A DNA stretch of 64,000 nucleotides from an uncultured Macellibacteroides sp. (GTDB lineage: Bacteria > Bacteroidota > Bacteroidia > Bacteroidales > Tannerellaceae), in assembly GCF_963667135.1 (NCBI RefSeq), contig NZ_OY762974.1:2542001-2606000 (forward strand), given 5' to 3'. A model generated the notes under the pieces. It did no database searches, had not been told where the DNA came from, and worked only from the letters and a program-made list of their open reading frames with translations. The position numbers were made by a program, and so were the translations under genes. Shown here piece by piece: positions 18,898 to 28,361 of this stretch (position 1 is its first letter; each line of letters begins with the position of its first letter).

Positions 18898-18940
18898 TTA
18901 GATTATTGTTTTTCATTGGTTAAAGTTAAGGGTTAGTGTT

Positions 18941-18980
18941 GAGAGTCGCCGGATGTGAGATCTCGCGGCTCTCTTTTTTT
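18941..18980 (+). terminator. tpx terminator
   Basis: GAGAGTCGC at 18941-18949 pairs with GCGGCTCTC at 18965-18973 (one wobble) and is followed by eight T residues. Confidence 0.8.
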
Positions 18981-19008
18981 TCACTCGCTTCACACTACCA
19001 ATCTTCCT

Positions 19009-19031
19009 GGATCAACCCGAAAAGTTGGGGG
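19009..19031 (+). repeat. left terminal inverted repeat of the insertion sequence
   Basis: GGATCAACCCGAAAAGTTGG and three more G bases; the reverse complement matches 20379-20401 at 22 of 23 positions. Confidence 0.85.
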
Positions 19032-20024
19032 CTATGCATAAATATTGGTTAATCTAAAAAGAAAATAGGAAATATTCTTTACCCCTCTCAGGCATGCCCT
19101 GAAACTTTTTATTTTAGCGTTGAAAGATTCAGCCGAAGCATTTGTCGACCGATTGTCAAAGTAATTGATGATTGTTTGATAGTGTGCCGAGATTGATCTT
19201 TTTACAGTGTTGAACTGTTTAAACCCCGCTTGTTCAATCTGTTCATACCAGTGTGCCAGACGAGTAAACGCAACTACTTTTTCTTTCACGGTATGATAGA
19301 TATGTCTGAGCTGCATGGTCAGGTTGTAAGATCTTTCCAGGGAAGGATACCAATGAAAAAGGACTTCAGCTCTGGCCCTTTGATTCGGAGTCCATTTATT
19401 CTCTGTTTTAAATAGCAGGTAGCGGCTTCTTGCCAAAAGTTGTTTACGGGTTTCACCGTTTTTCAGAATTTCAGGAGAATACTTTCTTCCGGCTTCTTTA
19501 GCTAACTCCATCTCTTTACTTTCCTGTTCGATTGCCTCCCAGCGATGTACCACACGGATGTCCTGCAATGCTTCAGTGGCTAGCTTTTGTACATGAAAAC
19601 GGTCGGTAACAAGAGTTGCTTTGGGAAACGCCCGCCGAACGATCATCTCCATATTGGCGGCCATATCGATTGTAACTTCTTTGACTTTTAGTCGTTTAGA
19701 ATGATTGATTCTGTTTAAAACGTCAAGAACATCAGAGGCCATGGTCCCTTTTACGATAGCGACGATACTTCCTTTTTTACCTTTGGCTTGCTTATTGGTG
19801 AGAATCGTATAAAGTTCATCATAAGTCAGAGCCGTTTCATCCAGACTCAGATGGGAGCCAATGTTTTCGGGGAAAAGAACCCATTTGTCTGCGTGTTCCC
19901 GTTGGTCCCACTCATAGAAGTCAGATAAGAAGAGCCGGTATTGTTCTTCCAATTGCTTCCCGTCTACACCATAAAATTCACCAACAGTACGACAGCTAAC
20001 AGGATGAGTATCTATGTAATTCTT
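19032..20024 (-). CDS. ISL3-like DDE transposase (second frame of the insertion sequence)
   Basis: The open frame runs from the codon after a TAA (20024) to the TAG at 19032-19034. The DDE triad is visible: Asp in HLSLDETALTYDEL, Asp in TLVTDRFHVQKLATEAL and Glu in NASAESFNAKIKSFR. No ATG is found near its beginning. The conserved-looking stretch HPVSCRTVGEFYGVDGKQLE precedes the first possible (TTG) start at 19952, so translation must begin further upstream or by a ribosomal shift from the first frame. The two frames overlap by 29 bases in a +1 relation. The element appears complete. Confidence 0.85.
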   Translation of the reverse strand, partial: KNYIDTHPVSCRTVGEFYGVDGKQLEEQYRLFLSDFYEWDQREHADKWVLFPENIGSHLSLDETALTYDELYTILTNKQAKGKKGSIVAIVKGTMASDVLDVLNRINHSKRLKVKEVTIDMAANMEMIVRRAFPKATLVTDRFHVQKLATEALQDIRVVHRWEAIEQESKEMELAKEAGRKYSPEILKNGETRKQLLARSRYLLFKTENKWTPNQRARAEVLFHWYPSLERSYNLTMQLRHIYHTVKEKVVAFTRLAHWYEQIEQAGFKQFNTVKRSISAHYQTIINYFDNRSTNASAESFNAKIKSFRACLRGVKNISYFLFRLTNIYA

Positions 20025-20349
20025 TTAAAAAAGACGCAAATTCTTGCGTCAAACGAGTTCCTTTAGCTACCATATCCCAATTCCTGCAGACAATATCCCC
20101 TGTGCTATGATTGGTCCACCTTCTACGCCTTACCTGCAGAATCACCACTTTCCCTCGTAGGGGATAGTCTTGTATGGCTACACTGGGATAAAATCCTTTT
20201 GATTCAAGTTTATCTTCTTTATATTCCTCAGGAATAATATTGAGTTCTTCCAGATGAATGGTAATGGTCGAACTTGTTTTTTCTGCAAATATTACTTTAA
20301 AGTATTTTAATACGCCTTCCGGCAATAGCAATTCATAGCCTGTTTCCAT
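19996..20349 (-). CDS. N-terminal accessory protein of the insertion sequence
   Basis: A 117-residue product from the ATG at 20349 (METGYELLLPEGVLKYF). An earlier in-frame start at 20439 lies outside the right inverted repeat, so I do not use it. The sequence resembles the N-terminal region proteins encoded ahead of ISAon1-group transposases, with a basic stretch VRRRRWTN that may bind DNA. It ends in RYSSC and overlaps the transposase frame by 29 bases. Whether it is made alone or as the front part of a fused transposase by frameshifting is open. Confidence 0.7.
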   Translation of the reverse strand: METGYELLLPEGVLKYFKVIFAEKTSSTITIHLEELNIIPEEYKEDKLESKGFYPSVAIQDYPLRGKVVILQVRRRRWTNHSTGDIVCRNWDMVAKGTRLTQEFASFLKELHRYSSC

Positions 20350-20378
20350 AGCTGCAAATGTAGCTCCTTTTCTATTAC

Positions 20379-20401
20379 CCCCCAACTTTTCGGCTTGATC
20401 C
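20379..20401 (-). repeat. right terminal inverted repeat of the insertion sequence
   Basis: Reverse complement of the left repeat with one mismatch (C to G at its eighth base). Confidence 0.85.
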
Positions 20402-20646
20402 GAATTCTGTACCCTATTTTTACTCAAACTATCTCCCACTTATCACTATTAATGGTTAATGTGTTCATCTGTTGTTCGTTAAATGAGTGACAGATGCGTG
20501 TGTAAGATCCATTTCATTTCTCACCTATCACGTATTAATTACAGGATTGTCGTCTCCGGAGGTAAGCATCTATAAAACGTATGTACTTTTTTGTTTCGAC
20601 GTTTTTCATTCCTTATAGGATTGAATGAGTAAACATATATCTTTCG

Positions 20647-20712
20647 ATCTTTAAAGATATAAGGAACGGAGTTGAAAGATATGTCTTTCGAGGCAAAAAG
20701 TATATACTTTTT
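20647..20712. repeat. three successive palindromes
   Basis: ATCTTTAAAGAT (20647-20658) is a perfect 12-base palindrome. GAAAGA/TCTTTC arms follow around a 4-base spacer (about 20674-20689). AAAAAGTATATACTTTTT (20695-20712) is a perfect 18-base palindrome. The common core is AAAGAT/ATCTTT. Confidence 0.6.
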
Positions 20713-20719
20713 GAACAAT

Positions 20720-20755
20720 AAGTCCTAACAAGTTGCACAACAAGTACTAACAAAT
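20720..20755 (+). promoter_or_regulatory. pair of direct repeats, possible regulator sites
   Basis: AAGTCCTAACAAGT (20720-20733) and AAGTACTAACAAAT (20742-20755) match at 12 of 14 bases and are 22 bp apart, about two helical turns. They lie about 140 bp upstream of the flavodoxin start. Confidence 0.45.
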
Positions 20756-20894
20756 AGCGTTACATGTCTTAATAATTCTCATTTCCTCGCGAAAGAGTGA
20801 AAATGGTATAATAACCTGTAATCTATATAAGTAAGCAGGTTTAAATGTTCCCGATCTTTGCATCAAAATTTTATTCAATTAAAAATGTAAGCAT

Positions 20895-21410
20895 ATGAAA
20901 AAAAGATTAGTGGCATATTATTCTCGCCGAGGGCAGAATTATGTAAGTGGAAGTCTGATCGAGTTGACTCAAGGCAATACAGAAGTAATAGCAAAAAAGA
21001 TACAAGCACTCACTAATAGCGATATTTTTGAAATTGATACAGTTTTAAAATATCCCAAAGATTATATGGAAACCACAAGAGTTGCAAAAAAAGAATTGAA
21101 TGCTGATGCACGTCCGGAATTAACCGAGACCGTTGATAATATAGATGACTATGACACCATATATCTCGGCTATCCAAACTGGTGGGGTACATTCCCGATG
21201 GCCATATTTACATTTTTGGAATCTTATAACTTTTCCGGAAAAACCATTATCCCATTTTGCACTCACGAAGGAAGTGGTATGTGTGGGTTGGGAGACATAC
21301 AGTTAGTATGTCCTGAAGCTAATGTAAATAAGGGAATTGCAATAAAAGGGAGCAATGTTCATAGAGCAGATACTGAAAGTACGATTAAAAACTGGCTTGA
21401 AAAATTATAA
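20895..21410 (+). CDS. flavodoxin
   Basis: The 171-residue protein has a flavodoxin fold: an FMN phosphate loop in VAYYSRRGQNY (6-16) with GNTEVIAKKI after it, the 90s loop LGYPNWWGTFPMAIFTFLE and TIIPFCTHEGSGM. It resembles the flavodoxin_4 group that often lies beside aldo-keto reductases in Bacteroidetes and Firmicutes. It would carry electrons on FMN in the cytoplasm. The aldo-keto reductase gene begins 48 bp downstream, so the two probably form one operon. Confidence 0.88.
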   Translation: MKKRLVAYYSRRGQNYVSGSLIELTQGNTEVIAKKIQALTNSDIFEIDTVLKYPKDYMETTRVAKKELNADARPELTETVDNIDDYDTIYLGYPNWWGTFPMAIFTFLESYNFSGKTIIPFCTHEGSGMCGLGDIQLVCPEANVNKGIAIKGSNVHRADTESTIKNWLEKL

Positions 21411-22448
<1,038 letters not shown>

Positions 22449-22523
22449 TGTAAATTAAAACAAAAGAGAATATGAAATATCATTGGTGTTGTTGAAACAG
22501 ACGATGCATCTATAGCTAAAATG

Positions 22524-22567
22524 GGCATCTTCAAAGTCAAAGAATTCACTTTGACTTTGAAGATGCC
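22524..22567. terminator. perfect 19-bp hairpin between converging genes
   Basis: Bases 22524-22542 pair perfectly with 22549-22567 around a 6-base loop. It sits between the aldo-keto reductase (+) and the antiporter (-). No T run follows on either strand, so it may act as an RNA 3'-end stabiliser rather than a classical terminator. Confidence 0.6.
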
Positions 22568-22590
22568 TAAAAACCTAAAAGAACTCTATA

Positions 22591-24870
22591 TTATTCTTTC
22601 TCAGCAATAATCAAGGTTGAAGGTATGGTTGTAAGCCAGTTATGCTTCGTTTCTATAAGCTGCTTCCAGCTTTCAACACTAATAAGCATTAAAGTTTGCT
22701 CTTTCAGAAAATCGGGACTAATTTTCCCTTCACTTATCAGACGCACGTGATTAGGTGCAATTTGTTCGATAGCGCGAATTGATTCCTTTAGTGCTGGGTT
22801 TTTATGAATGTGTTCGTTGAAATCGATAAATGATATTTGTGATTCGGAGAAATTAATGAGTTTTTGAGCAAATCCAATCAGAAATTCATCGGTTGGACTA
22901 ATCACAGGAATACAAATCCTGTCGGTTTTGCTGAACCCTCTGTCAATCAGTATACCCACTGTCACCTTACTTTTAGCAATAATAGATCGCGTCCGCTCGT
23001 CGAAAGGCGAATTTTCAAAGATACTTTCTCTACCCGTTACCTGATTAATCAGTCTGTCAGGATTGATAATCCGGGTGGTAAACCCCAGTATTTTACCCAG
23101 TAAGCTTCCTTCGAATATTGATTGCCCTATTCCAATTAGCAGTAAATCATATTCCCCTTCGTTGGCTACTTCGGTAATATCCGATTCTATATCATTCGTT
23201 ACCTTAAACAGCGTTGTGATTTTTTGATTCAGATATTTTGATTCTTCAAAAATCGGAGCAAAACTTTCGTTCTCGTAGGCTTCCAGATTAAATTGATGAG
23301 ATTTAGAACTCGGGAACAAGTGCATAGCGGTTATAGCCGAATTGCTGTTTGTTTTCTTTATCAGGCAATTGGCTAGCCGTACCATGATTTTACCATTTTC
23401 GGGGTTGCCAAACGACACCAGTATTTTGAATTTACTAATCCGGCTAATCTCGTTCATCTTATCTTCTGCCTTCGATTTAAACAGCCAGTTGATTAAATTC
23501 AGTGCTGGTCCGGTCATAAAGGTGGTTACCAAAGCCATAATTACCATCATGGCAAATATTTTGGGTGTCAGTATGCCTAAGTCGTATCCGATATTCAGAA
23601 CCACCAACTCCATTAATCCACGTGTGTTCATTAAAGCACCAATAGTAAGACTGTCTTTCCAGCTTTGTTTTACAAATCGGGCTGCCATAGCACTGCCAAC
23701 AAATTTACCGATTATGGCAACTAGAATGATTAAACCAGTAATTTTCCATAGATGAACATCGTTCAACAATCCTATTTCAGTTCGTAAACCAGTGAAAACA
23801 AAGAACAGAGGTAATAATAACACGAGAGCAATATCCTCAATTCTTTCAATAAAGATATTTCTGAATTTCTGGTTTGTAGGCATAATGGCACCGGCCATAA
23901 AGGCTCCGAATAAGGCATGAATTCCTATTACTTCTGTGGTCCAGGAAGATAGAATAAGTGTTACAATGAAAATGGCCACTATCGATTTGCTCAAATTGGC
24001 ACTTGAAGTATGTAAATCGCCAACGCGTTTTAAAAACGGCCGCACAATTTTAATCATAAAAAGTACATAACCCACAGCCAGCAAAATGGTATAAAGTGAA
24101 CTAACAAACGACCCAGCTTTGGCAATGGCTATAACGGCGGCCAAAATGCTCCAGCCTGTAATGTCATCTGCTGCCGCACAGGTAATCACCACGGTTCCCA
24201 AGCGCGTTTTATGAATTCCTCTTTCCTGCACAATCCTAGCCAATACTGGAAATGCAGTTATACTCATGGCAATGCCAATGAACAGCCCGAACGAACTGAA
24301 CGTTACTCCTGCAGGTGCGAACGACTGGTATATAAAGTAAGCCAGCCCCATGCCCAACGAAAATGGTACGATAATGCTGGCATGGCTTATCACTATCGCG
24401 TCGTGAGCTTTATTTTTTAATACATTTATGTCTATCTCCATGCCAACTATGAACATAAACAGGATCAGACCTATTTGGCTTAAAAAGTTCAGGTTGCCGA
24501 GTGATTGAACCGGGAAAAGGTATGCTGAGAACTCAGGGAAATACATACCAAGCAATGAAGGTCCCAGCACAATACCTGCTATAATTTCACCGATTACTGT
24601 TGGCTGTCCTATCTTTTTACAAATCCATCCGAATATGCGCGCCACCAATATAATAGTTACAATTTGTGCCAACAAAATAGCAAGTGGATGGCCGATATTC
24701 TGTAACAACGAATGCAGAAATTCTCCCCAATGCGTTTTTTCGGAAGTAGGTCGAACGATTTCCGATACTATTTCCTGCTTGGACCCCATAAAATCAATCC
24801 AATAGATTAATGCCGAAAAACTGCCGATAATCAGCACGTAAAAGAAAATATTTTTAAATTTATTAAGCAT
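22591..24870 (-). CDS. CPA2-type cation:proton antiporter with C-terminal UspA-like region
   Basis: From the ATG at 24870 (MLNKFKNIFF) the protein has 759 residues. A Na+/H+ exchanger domain of about 12 segments spans roughly 55-470 and holds IGQPTVIGEIIAGIVLGPSL, IGIAMSITAFPVLARI and the ion-binding AAADDITGW (Asp235/Asp236). About 250 soluble residues follow, with two UspA-like halves. An Asp-Asp pair is the pattern of electrogenic CPA2 exchangers; that this one moves Na+ is inferred. A promoter at 24948-24978 makes a start upstream at 24978 impossible. A paralogue lies at 52907-55204. Confidence 0.9.
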   Translation of the reverse strand: MLNKFKNIFFYVLIIGSFSALIYWIDFMGSKQEIVSEIVRPTSEKTHWGEFLHSLLQNIGHPLAILLAQIVTIILVARIFGWICKKIGQPTVIGEIIAGIVLGPSLLGMYFPEFSAYLFPVQSLGNLNFLSQIGLILFMFIVGMEIDINVLKNKAHDAIVISHASIIVPFSLGMGLAYFIYQSFAPAGVTFSSFGLFIGIAMSITAFPVLARIVQERGIHKTRLGTVVITCAAADDITGWSILAAVIAIAKAGSFVSSLYTILLAVGYVLFMIKIVRPFLKRVGDLHTSSANLSKSIVAIFIVTLILSSWTTEVIGIHALFGAFMAGAIMPTNQKFRNIFIERIEDIALVLLLPLFFVFTGLRTEIGLLNDVHLWKITGLIILVAIIGKFVGSAMAARFVKQSWKDSLTIGALMNTRGLMELVVLNIGYDLGILTPKIFAMMVIMALVTTFMTGPALNLINWLFKSKAEDKMNEISRISKFKILVSFGNPENGKIMVRLANCLIKKTNSNSAITAMHLFPSSKSHQFNLEAYENESFAPIFEESKYLNQKITTLFKVTNDIESDITEVANEGEYDLLLIGIGQSIFEGSLLGKILGFTTRIINPDRLINQVTGRESIFENSPFDERTRSIIAKSKVTVGILIDRGFSKTDRICIPVISPTDEFLIGFAQKLINFSESQISFIDFNEHIHKNPALKESIRAIEQIAPNHVRLISEGKISPDFLKEQTLMLISVESWKQLIETKHNWLTTIPSTLIIAEKE

Positions 24871-24947
24871 GTATCTTTCTGTTTTAGTGTGTTGTAATGT
24901 CCCGATCTTGTATCCGGGTTTCCGCCTCTTAGCCTTTCTTATCATGA

Positions 24948-24978
24948 CAAAGATAGTTTTATAAAGTTTTATGATCAA
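24948..24978 (-). promoter_or_regulatory. promoter of the first antiporter gene
   Basis: On the - strand TTG (24978-24976), 20 bases, TATCTTTG (24955-24948); ends about 78 bp before the ATG at 24870. Confidence 0.6.
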
Positions 24979-25035
24979 TGGCTCAGAAGCAAATCGGGGC
25001 TATTATGTAACAAGACGGAAGAAAAATGTAATGAA

Positions 25036-25755
25036 TCAGATTTTCACCTTTTCAAGAAAATTTTTCCGATACACTTCGCTTAAATAAAATATTTGAGGTT
25101 TGTTTTGTTCACAGGTAAGGGCAGACGTTATTTGGTCGACAGAAAAATGTTGAACAATGTCAAGTGCGATGATTTCCTGCTTATTGATCCGACAAAACTT
25201 ATTCGGAGGCAGTATTGTTTGTAGTTTTTCGAAAGAGATATTTTTTAGACAAATTTTTGACCCATCTTTAAGCAGCACATTTTTATCCCGGCTATCAATG
25301 ACAGAAGCTTTTATGTAGCACAGTTGATCAAAAAATATCAATGATTTTCCTTTGTCCGTGTTCAGATTAATAAATTTTTCTCCGTACTTGGTGTAGGGTA
25401 TTCGTTTGAAAGCTTTGTTTACAGCGCTTTGGAGCCTTTCCAACTGAATGGGTTTTCGTACAAAATCAACGGCGTCCAAATCAAATGCTTCTGCTGCATA
25501 TTCTTTGTGCGCAGTGGTGAAAATGATAAGTTTGTGCTTGAGCAGTTCAGCTATTTGAATTCCGTTTGTCTGAGGCATTTCGATGTCCAAAATACAAAGG
25601 TCGAAATCCAGTTTGGATGATTCTTCAATAAATAAATCGGGGCGGTTGAAAGCTTTTACTACTTCCAACTGCGGAATTTGTTCGCAGAGCATCTTTAAAT
25701 AGGTCAGCCCCGGTAATTCATCATCGAGCAGCAAGCACTTTAACTTTGTATTCAA
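25036..25755 (-). CDS. LytTR-family response regulator
   Basis: The 239-residue protein has a receiver domain (1-120) with Asp11/Asp12, phosphoacceptor Asp57 in CILDIEMP, Thr80/81 and Lys101 in DFVRKP. A LytTR DNA-binding domain follows at about 135-235 (FFDQLCYIKASVIDSRDKN, then RINKQEIIALDIV). Its start overlaps the kinase gene by 35 bases, so translation is probably coupled. Target genes are not shown. The antiporter gene lies next downstream but has its own promoter. Confidence 0.93.
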   Translation of the reverse strand: MNTKLKCLLLDDELPGLTYLKMLCEQIPQLEVVKAFNRPDLFIEESSKLDFDLCILDIEMPQTNGIQIAELLKHKLIIFTTAHKEYAAEAFDLDAVDFVRKPIQLERLQSAVNKAFKRIPYTKYGEKFINLNTDKGKSLIFFDQLCYIKASVIDSRDKNVLLKDGSKICLKNISFEKLQTILPPNKFCRINKQEIIALDIVQHFSVDQITSALTCEQNKPQIFYLSEVYRKNFLEKVKI

Positions 25756-26479
25756 AGAGATCGATATTTAAATGTGCAACATATACATTGTCTTCAATAT
25801 AACTGTCGAGCTTAAAATTAGTGTCATAAATAATTTGTAGCCGCTGTTCCAGTGTCTTTATTCCAATTCCACCTTTTTCTTTTTTCATCGCAGGTTTTGA
25901 TGATATTTTATTGGCCACCTTTATCTCAAAATGATTGTCTTTAAACTCCAGGGTTATGTAAATAAAAGCATCGGGACTTTGTATATCGGCATGTTTAAAA
26001 GCGTTTTCAATCAAATCGATTGAGATTAAAGGGGCTAACAGTTTTTGCTCATACATTGGTTCCGCATTATTCACTTTGGTTTTCACTTTCAAGTCGAACA
26101 ACGGGCTTACTTTTATTTTATTTATCTCAATAAGGTTTAACGCAAACTGAATTTCTTCCTTAGCACTCACAAACTCTTTACGACTTTCATACAGTATATA
26201 ATCCAGTACATTAGCTAGTTTGTCGATTGTAAAGTAAGTCTGATAGGCATGCGACTGTATAGAGTTCAAGATATTTTTAAACAGATGTGGATTTAATTTA
26301 GCCTCCAATGCTTCAAGTTGCAACGGATTAACCTGATTTTTCAATTCCTGAAAACGTAAACTAATATCTTGTTGTTTTTTTTTAGATTCGCGAAGTTGGA
26401 AAAACAAATAAACAGCTAGCGCGGTAACCACTATCAGAATTAGTATAGTAATAAGCAGTGCTATTGATACCATATTCAA
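25721..26479 (-). CDS. LytS/YehU-type sensor histidine kinase
   Basis: A small kinase (252 residues) with one membrane helix (about 5-27), a short coiled linker and a His_kinase domain. The phosphoacceptor is His65 in KLNPHLFKNILNSIQ. The ATP-binding region has DLIENAFKHAD (N box) and GGIGIKTLEQRLQIIY (G box). There is no periplasmic or other sensory domain, so the signal must be read by the membrane helix or a partner protein. It is co-transcribed with the response regulator from the promoter at 26508-26537. Confidence 0.92.
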   Translation of the reverse strand: MNMVSIALLITILILIVVTALAVYLFFQLRESKKKQQDISLRFQELKNQVNPLQLEALEAKLNPHLFKNILNSIQSHAYQTYFTIDKLANVLDYILYESRKEFVSAKEEIQFALNLIEINKIKVSPLFDLKVKTKVNNAEPMYEQKLLAPLISIDLIENAFKHADIQSPDAFIYITLEFKDNHFEIKVANKISSKPAMKKEKGGIGIKTLEQRLQIIYDTNFKLDSYIEDNVYVAHLNIDLFEYKVKVLAAR

Positions 26480-26507
26480 TCAAATATTGTATAATTATTT
26501 TTTGTTT

Positions 26508-26537
26508 CAAAACTAGTCATTTTCTTCATGTGATCAA
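26508..26537 (-). promoter_or_regulatory. promoter of the two-component operon
   Basis: On the - strand TTG (26537-26535), 19 bases, TAGTTTTG (26515-26508); ends 28 bp before the kinase ATG. Confidence 0.65.
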
Positions 26538-26590
26538 TACAATTTAGCTATTATCATAGTTTGCGTATTCACTTTTTGAACAATAAAAAA

Positions 26591-26626
26591 AGAAGGCGTC
26601 TCATTTGTTGAGACGCCTTCTTTTTC
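26591..26626. terminator. terminator after the peptide transporter gene
   Basis: AGAAGGCGTCTCA (26591-26603) pairs perfectly with 26609-26621 around TTTGT, flanked by an A run on the left and a T run on the right. It works for the - strand gene ending at 26669. Confidence 0.85.
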
Positions 26627-26668
26627 TACGATATCATATATCTTCTGTTAATCAGCTGTGTGCGTGTT

Positions 26669-28336
26669 TTATTTCGCCACTGCTTCGAGACGTTTCATTA
26701 GGGCAAAGATGATTGATCCGGAAATGACACAGCAAATTGTGAAGAATATCCACACTTGCCATATTTCGGCTTTGCTCCAAATAATGGTACCAATAAACAA
26801 TAGTTGATTGCCTAAAGCCGTTGCACACAACCATCCACCTTGCATCAATCCCTTAAAGCGGGGAGGGGCAACTTTCGAAACGAAAGAGATACCCATCGGA
26901 CTTAAGAACAGTTCGGAGATAGTCAGTGAAAAATAGGTGGCGATTAACCAATAGGCCGATATTCTTTCTGCATCTGTTCCTTCAACTAAATCTTTTGGAG
27001 CAACTAGTCCAAGCGATCCGATTATCATAATTAAAAAAGAACCGGCAGCAAGAAACATACCAATTCCGATTTTACGCGGAGCCGAAGGTTCGATACCTCT
27101 TTTATTAAGCCAGGCAAAGAACCCAACGATCAAAGGGGTAAGTGTTACCACAAAGAGTGGGTTGAACGACTGGAATATCTCAGGAGAAATAGGTGAGCCG
27201 TCAGCAGCCGCAAATTCATTGTAGTAATTTACAGCAATAGCAGCACCAGCGATGAATGCTGCAACACCAAGTATACGGTTCAATAGTTTAACTTTAGAAA
27301 ATGCAATAATAAGTCCGCCAACACCAACAGCAATACCCATCAATGAGAATATATTGAATATGAGGCTCGTGCCCGGTCCAACATGTGTTGCTGTATAATC
27401 TCTGGCAAATAATGTAAGTGTTACACCATTCTGGTGGAAAGACATCCAGAAGAAAATAACAATAAGAAATACAAATCCTAACGCCAGTAACCGTTTTTTC
27501 TCTTCTATCCAAGGCATTTTTTCAATCTTAACACCGTTTGCTGCAGCGGCAGATGCCTGTTGTACAGCTGTAACATCACCTGGAGCAAGGTATTTTTTGC
27601 AGAAACTATAAACGAGCATGGAAAGAAGCATGGAGCCTGCGGCAATTGCAAAAGCAAAATGGTATCCAGTGTTAAATACATCAAGATATGTAGTTGCAAA
27701 TGCTGTAAGATCTGTAACCTGCGAACCACTTACTTCGTTAGCAAGGTTTTGCATAACAGCAGTATCAGCCAGATTTCCGTTAATCAATTCGTGACACATT
27801 TTTGGAAGAGCACCATTATAAGCTAAACCATGAGTCGTAAGCCACCAGTTACGAATCCCAGTTGCTGCATGTGGTGCGAAAATAGCACCAACATTGATAC
27901 ACATGTAAAAAATACTAAAGGCGCGGTCGCGAAGGTGACTGTATTTAGGATCGTCATAAAGATTACCAACAAGTGCTTGCAGATTTCCTTTAAATAAACC
28001 ATTACCAAGGGCAATAACCAATAATCCCCCAAGTACAGGGTACATACCTGTCCCAGGAATTGAAATCACCATATAACCGATAAACATCAGGATAATCCCT
28101 GAAAAAATGGTTTTTCCCAATCCCAGCCAACGGTCGGCAACAATACCACCCACAAGAGCTAACACATAAATGAGAAAATAAAACGTAGAGTAGATTTTTC
28201 CGGCTTCAATCGGATCGAGTCCGAATTTGGCTTGTAAGAATAGCAACAGAATAGCCATCATGGTATAGAAACCAAAACGTTCACCCATGTTCGCTATGGA
28301 GGCGATGATAAGTCCTTTAGGATGTCCTTTAAACAT
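26669..28336 (-). CDS. POT-family peptide:proton symporter
   Basis: The 555-residue MFS protein begins with the POT signature region: GERFGFYTMMAILLLFLQ (residues 18-35) carries the E-R-F of the ExxERF motif. FYLCINVG-like FYMCINVGAIFAP follows. About 14 membrane helices are predictable, with the long insertion between helices 4 and 6 seen in several Bacteroidetes members. These proteins import di- and tripeptides with protons across the inner membrane. A DUF4831 gene lies 25 bp upstream and may share its transcript. A terminator follows at 26591-26626. Confidence 0.9.
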   Translation of the reverse strand: MFKGHPKGLIIASIANMGERFGFYTMMAILLLFLQAKFGLDPIEAGKIYSTFYFLIYVLALVGGIVADRWLGLGKTIFSGIILMFIGYMVISIPGTGMYPVLGGLLVIALGNGLFKGNLQALVGNLYDDPKYSHLRDRAFSIFYMCINVGAIFAPHAATGIRNWWLTTHGLAYNGALPKMCHELINGNLADTAVMQNLANEVSGSQVTDLTAFATTYLDVFNTGYHFAFAIAAGSMLLSMLVYSFCKKYLAPGDVTAVQQASAAAANGVKIEKMPWIEEKKRLLALGFVFLIVIFFWMSFHQNGVTLTLFARDYTATHVGPGTSLIFNIFSLMGIAVGVGGLIIAFSKVKLLNRILGVAAFIAGAAIAVNYYNEFAAADGSPISPEIFQSFNPLFVVTLTPLIVGFFAWLNKRGIEPSAPRKIGIGMFLAAGSFLIMIIGSLGLVAPKDLVEGTDAERISAYWLIATYFSLTISELFLSPMGISFVSKVAPPRFKGLMQGGWLCATALGNQLLFIGTIIWSKAEIWQVWIFFTICCVISGSIIFALMKRLEAVAK

Positions 28337-28361
28337 GCGTCTTTAAGTATTAAGTTTATAA

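Larger units (their letters stand above)
19009..20401 (-). mobile_element. insertion sequence with ISL3-like DDE transposase (ISAon1 group)
   Basis: The 1393-bp element is bounded by near-perfect 23-bp inverted repeats at 19009-19031 and 20379-20401, one mismatch. It carries two overlapping frames on the - strand, a short N-terminal protein and a DDE transposase. The transposase stop codon abuts the left repeat, as in compact insertion sequences. No clear target duplication is seen at the outer edges (ATCTTCCT on the left, GAATTCTG on the right). It sits between tpx and the palindrome-rich region before the flavodoxin gene and does not visibly interrupt a coding region. Confidence 0.85.
20402..20894. 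other. gene-free region upstream of the flavodoxin gene
   Basis: About 490 bases without a convincing gene. It holds an inverted repeat CATCTGT (20466-20472)/ACAGATG (20490-20496), the palindrome cluster at 20647-20712 and a direct repeat at 20720-20755. Near the flavodoxin start GATCTTTG is a weak -7 element with no -33 partner, which would suit an activator-dependent promoter. Confidence 0.5.

Noticed and set aside
19001-20409. Target-site duplication of the insertion sequence
   Set aside because: The eight bases at each edge (ATCTTCCT and GAATTCTG) do not match.
20402-20760. Repeats as a possible CRISPR array
   Set aside because: Only two imperfect 14-base repeats and unrelated palindromes; no regular spacers and no cas genes.
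22450-22523. Possible gene remnant before the hairpin (ATGAAATATCATTGG)
   Set aside because: It stops after seven codons. The alternative frame lacks a start and gives no recognisable protein.
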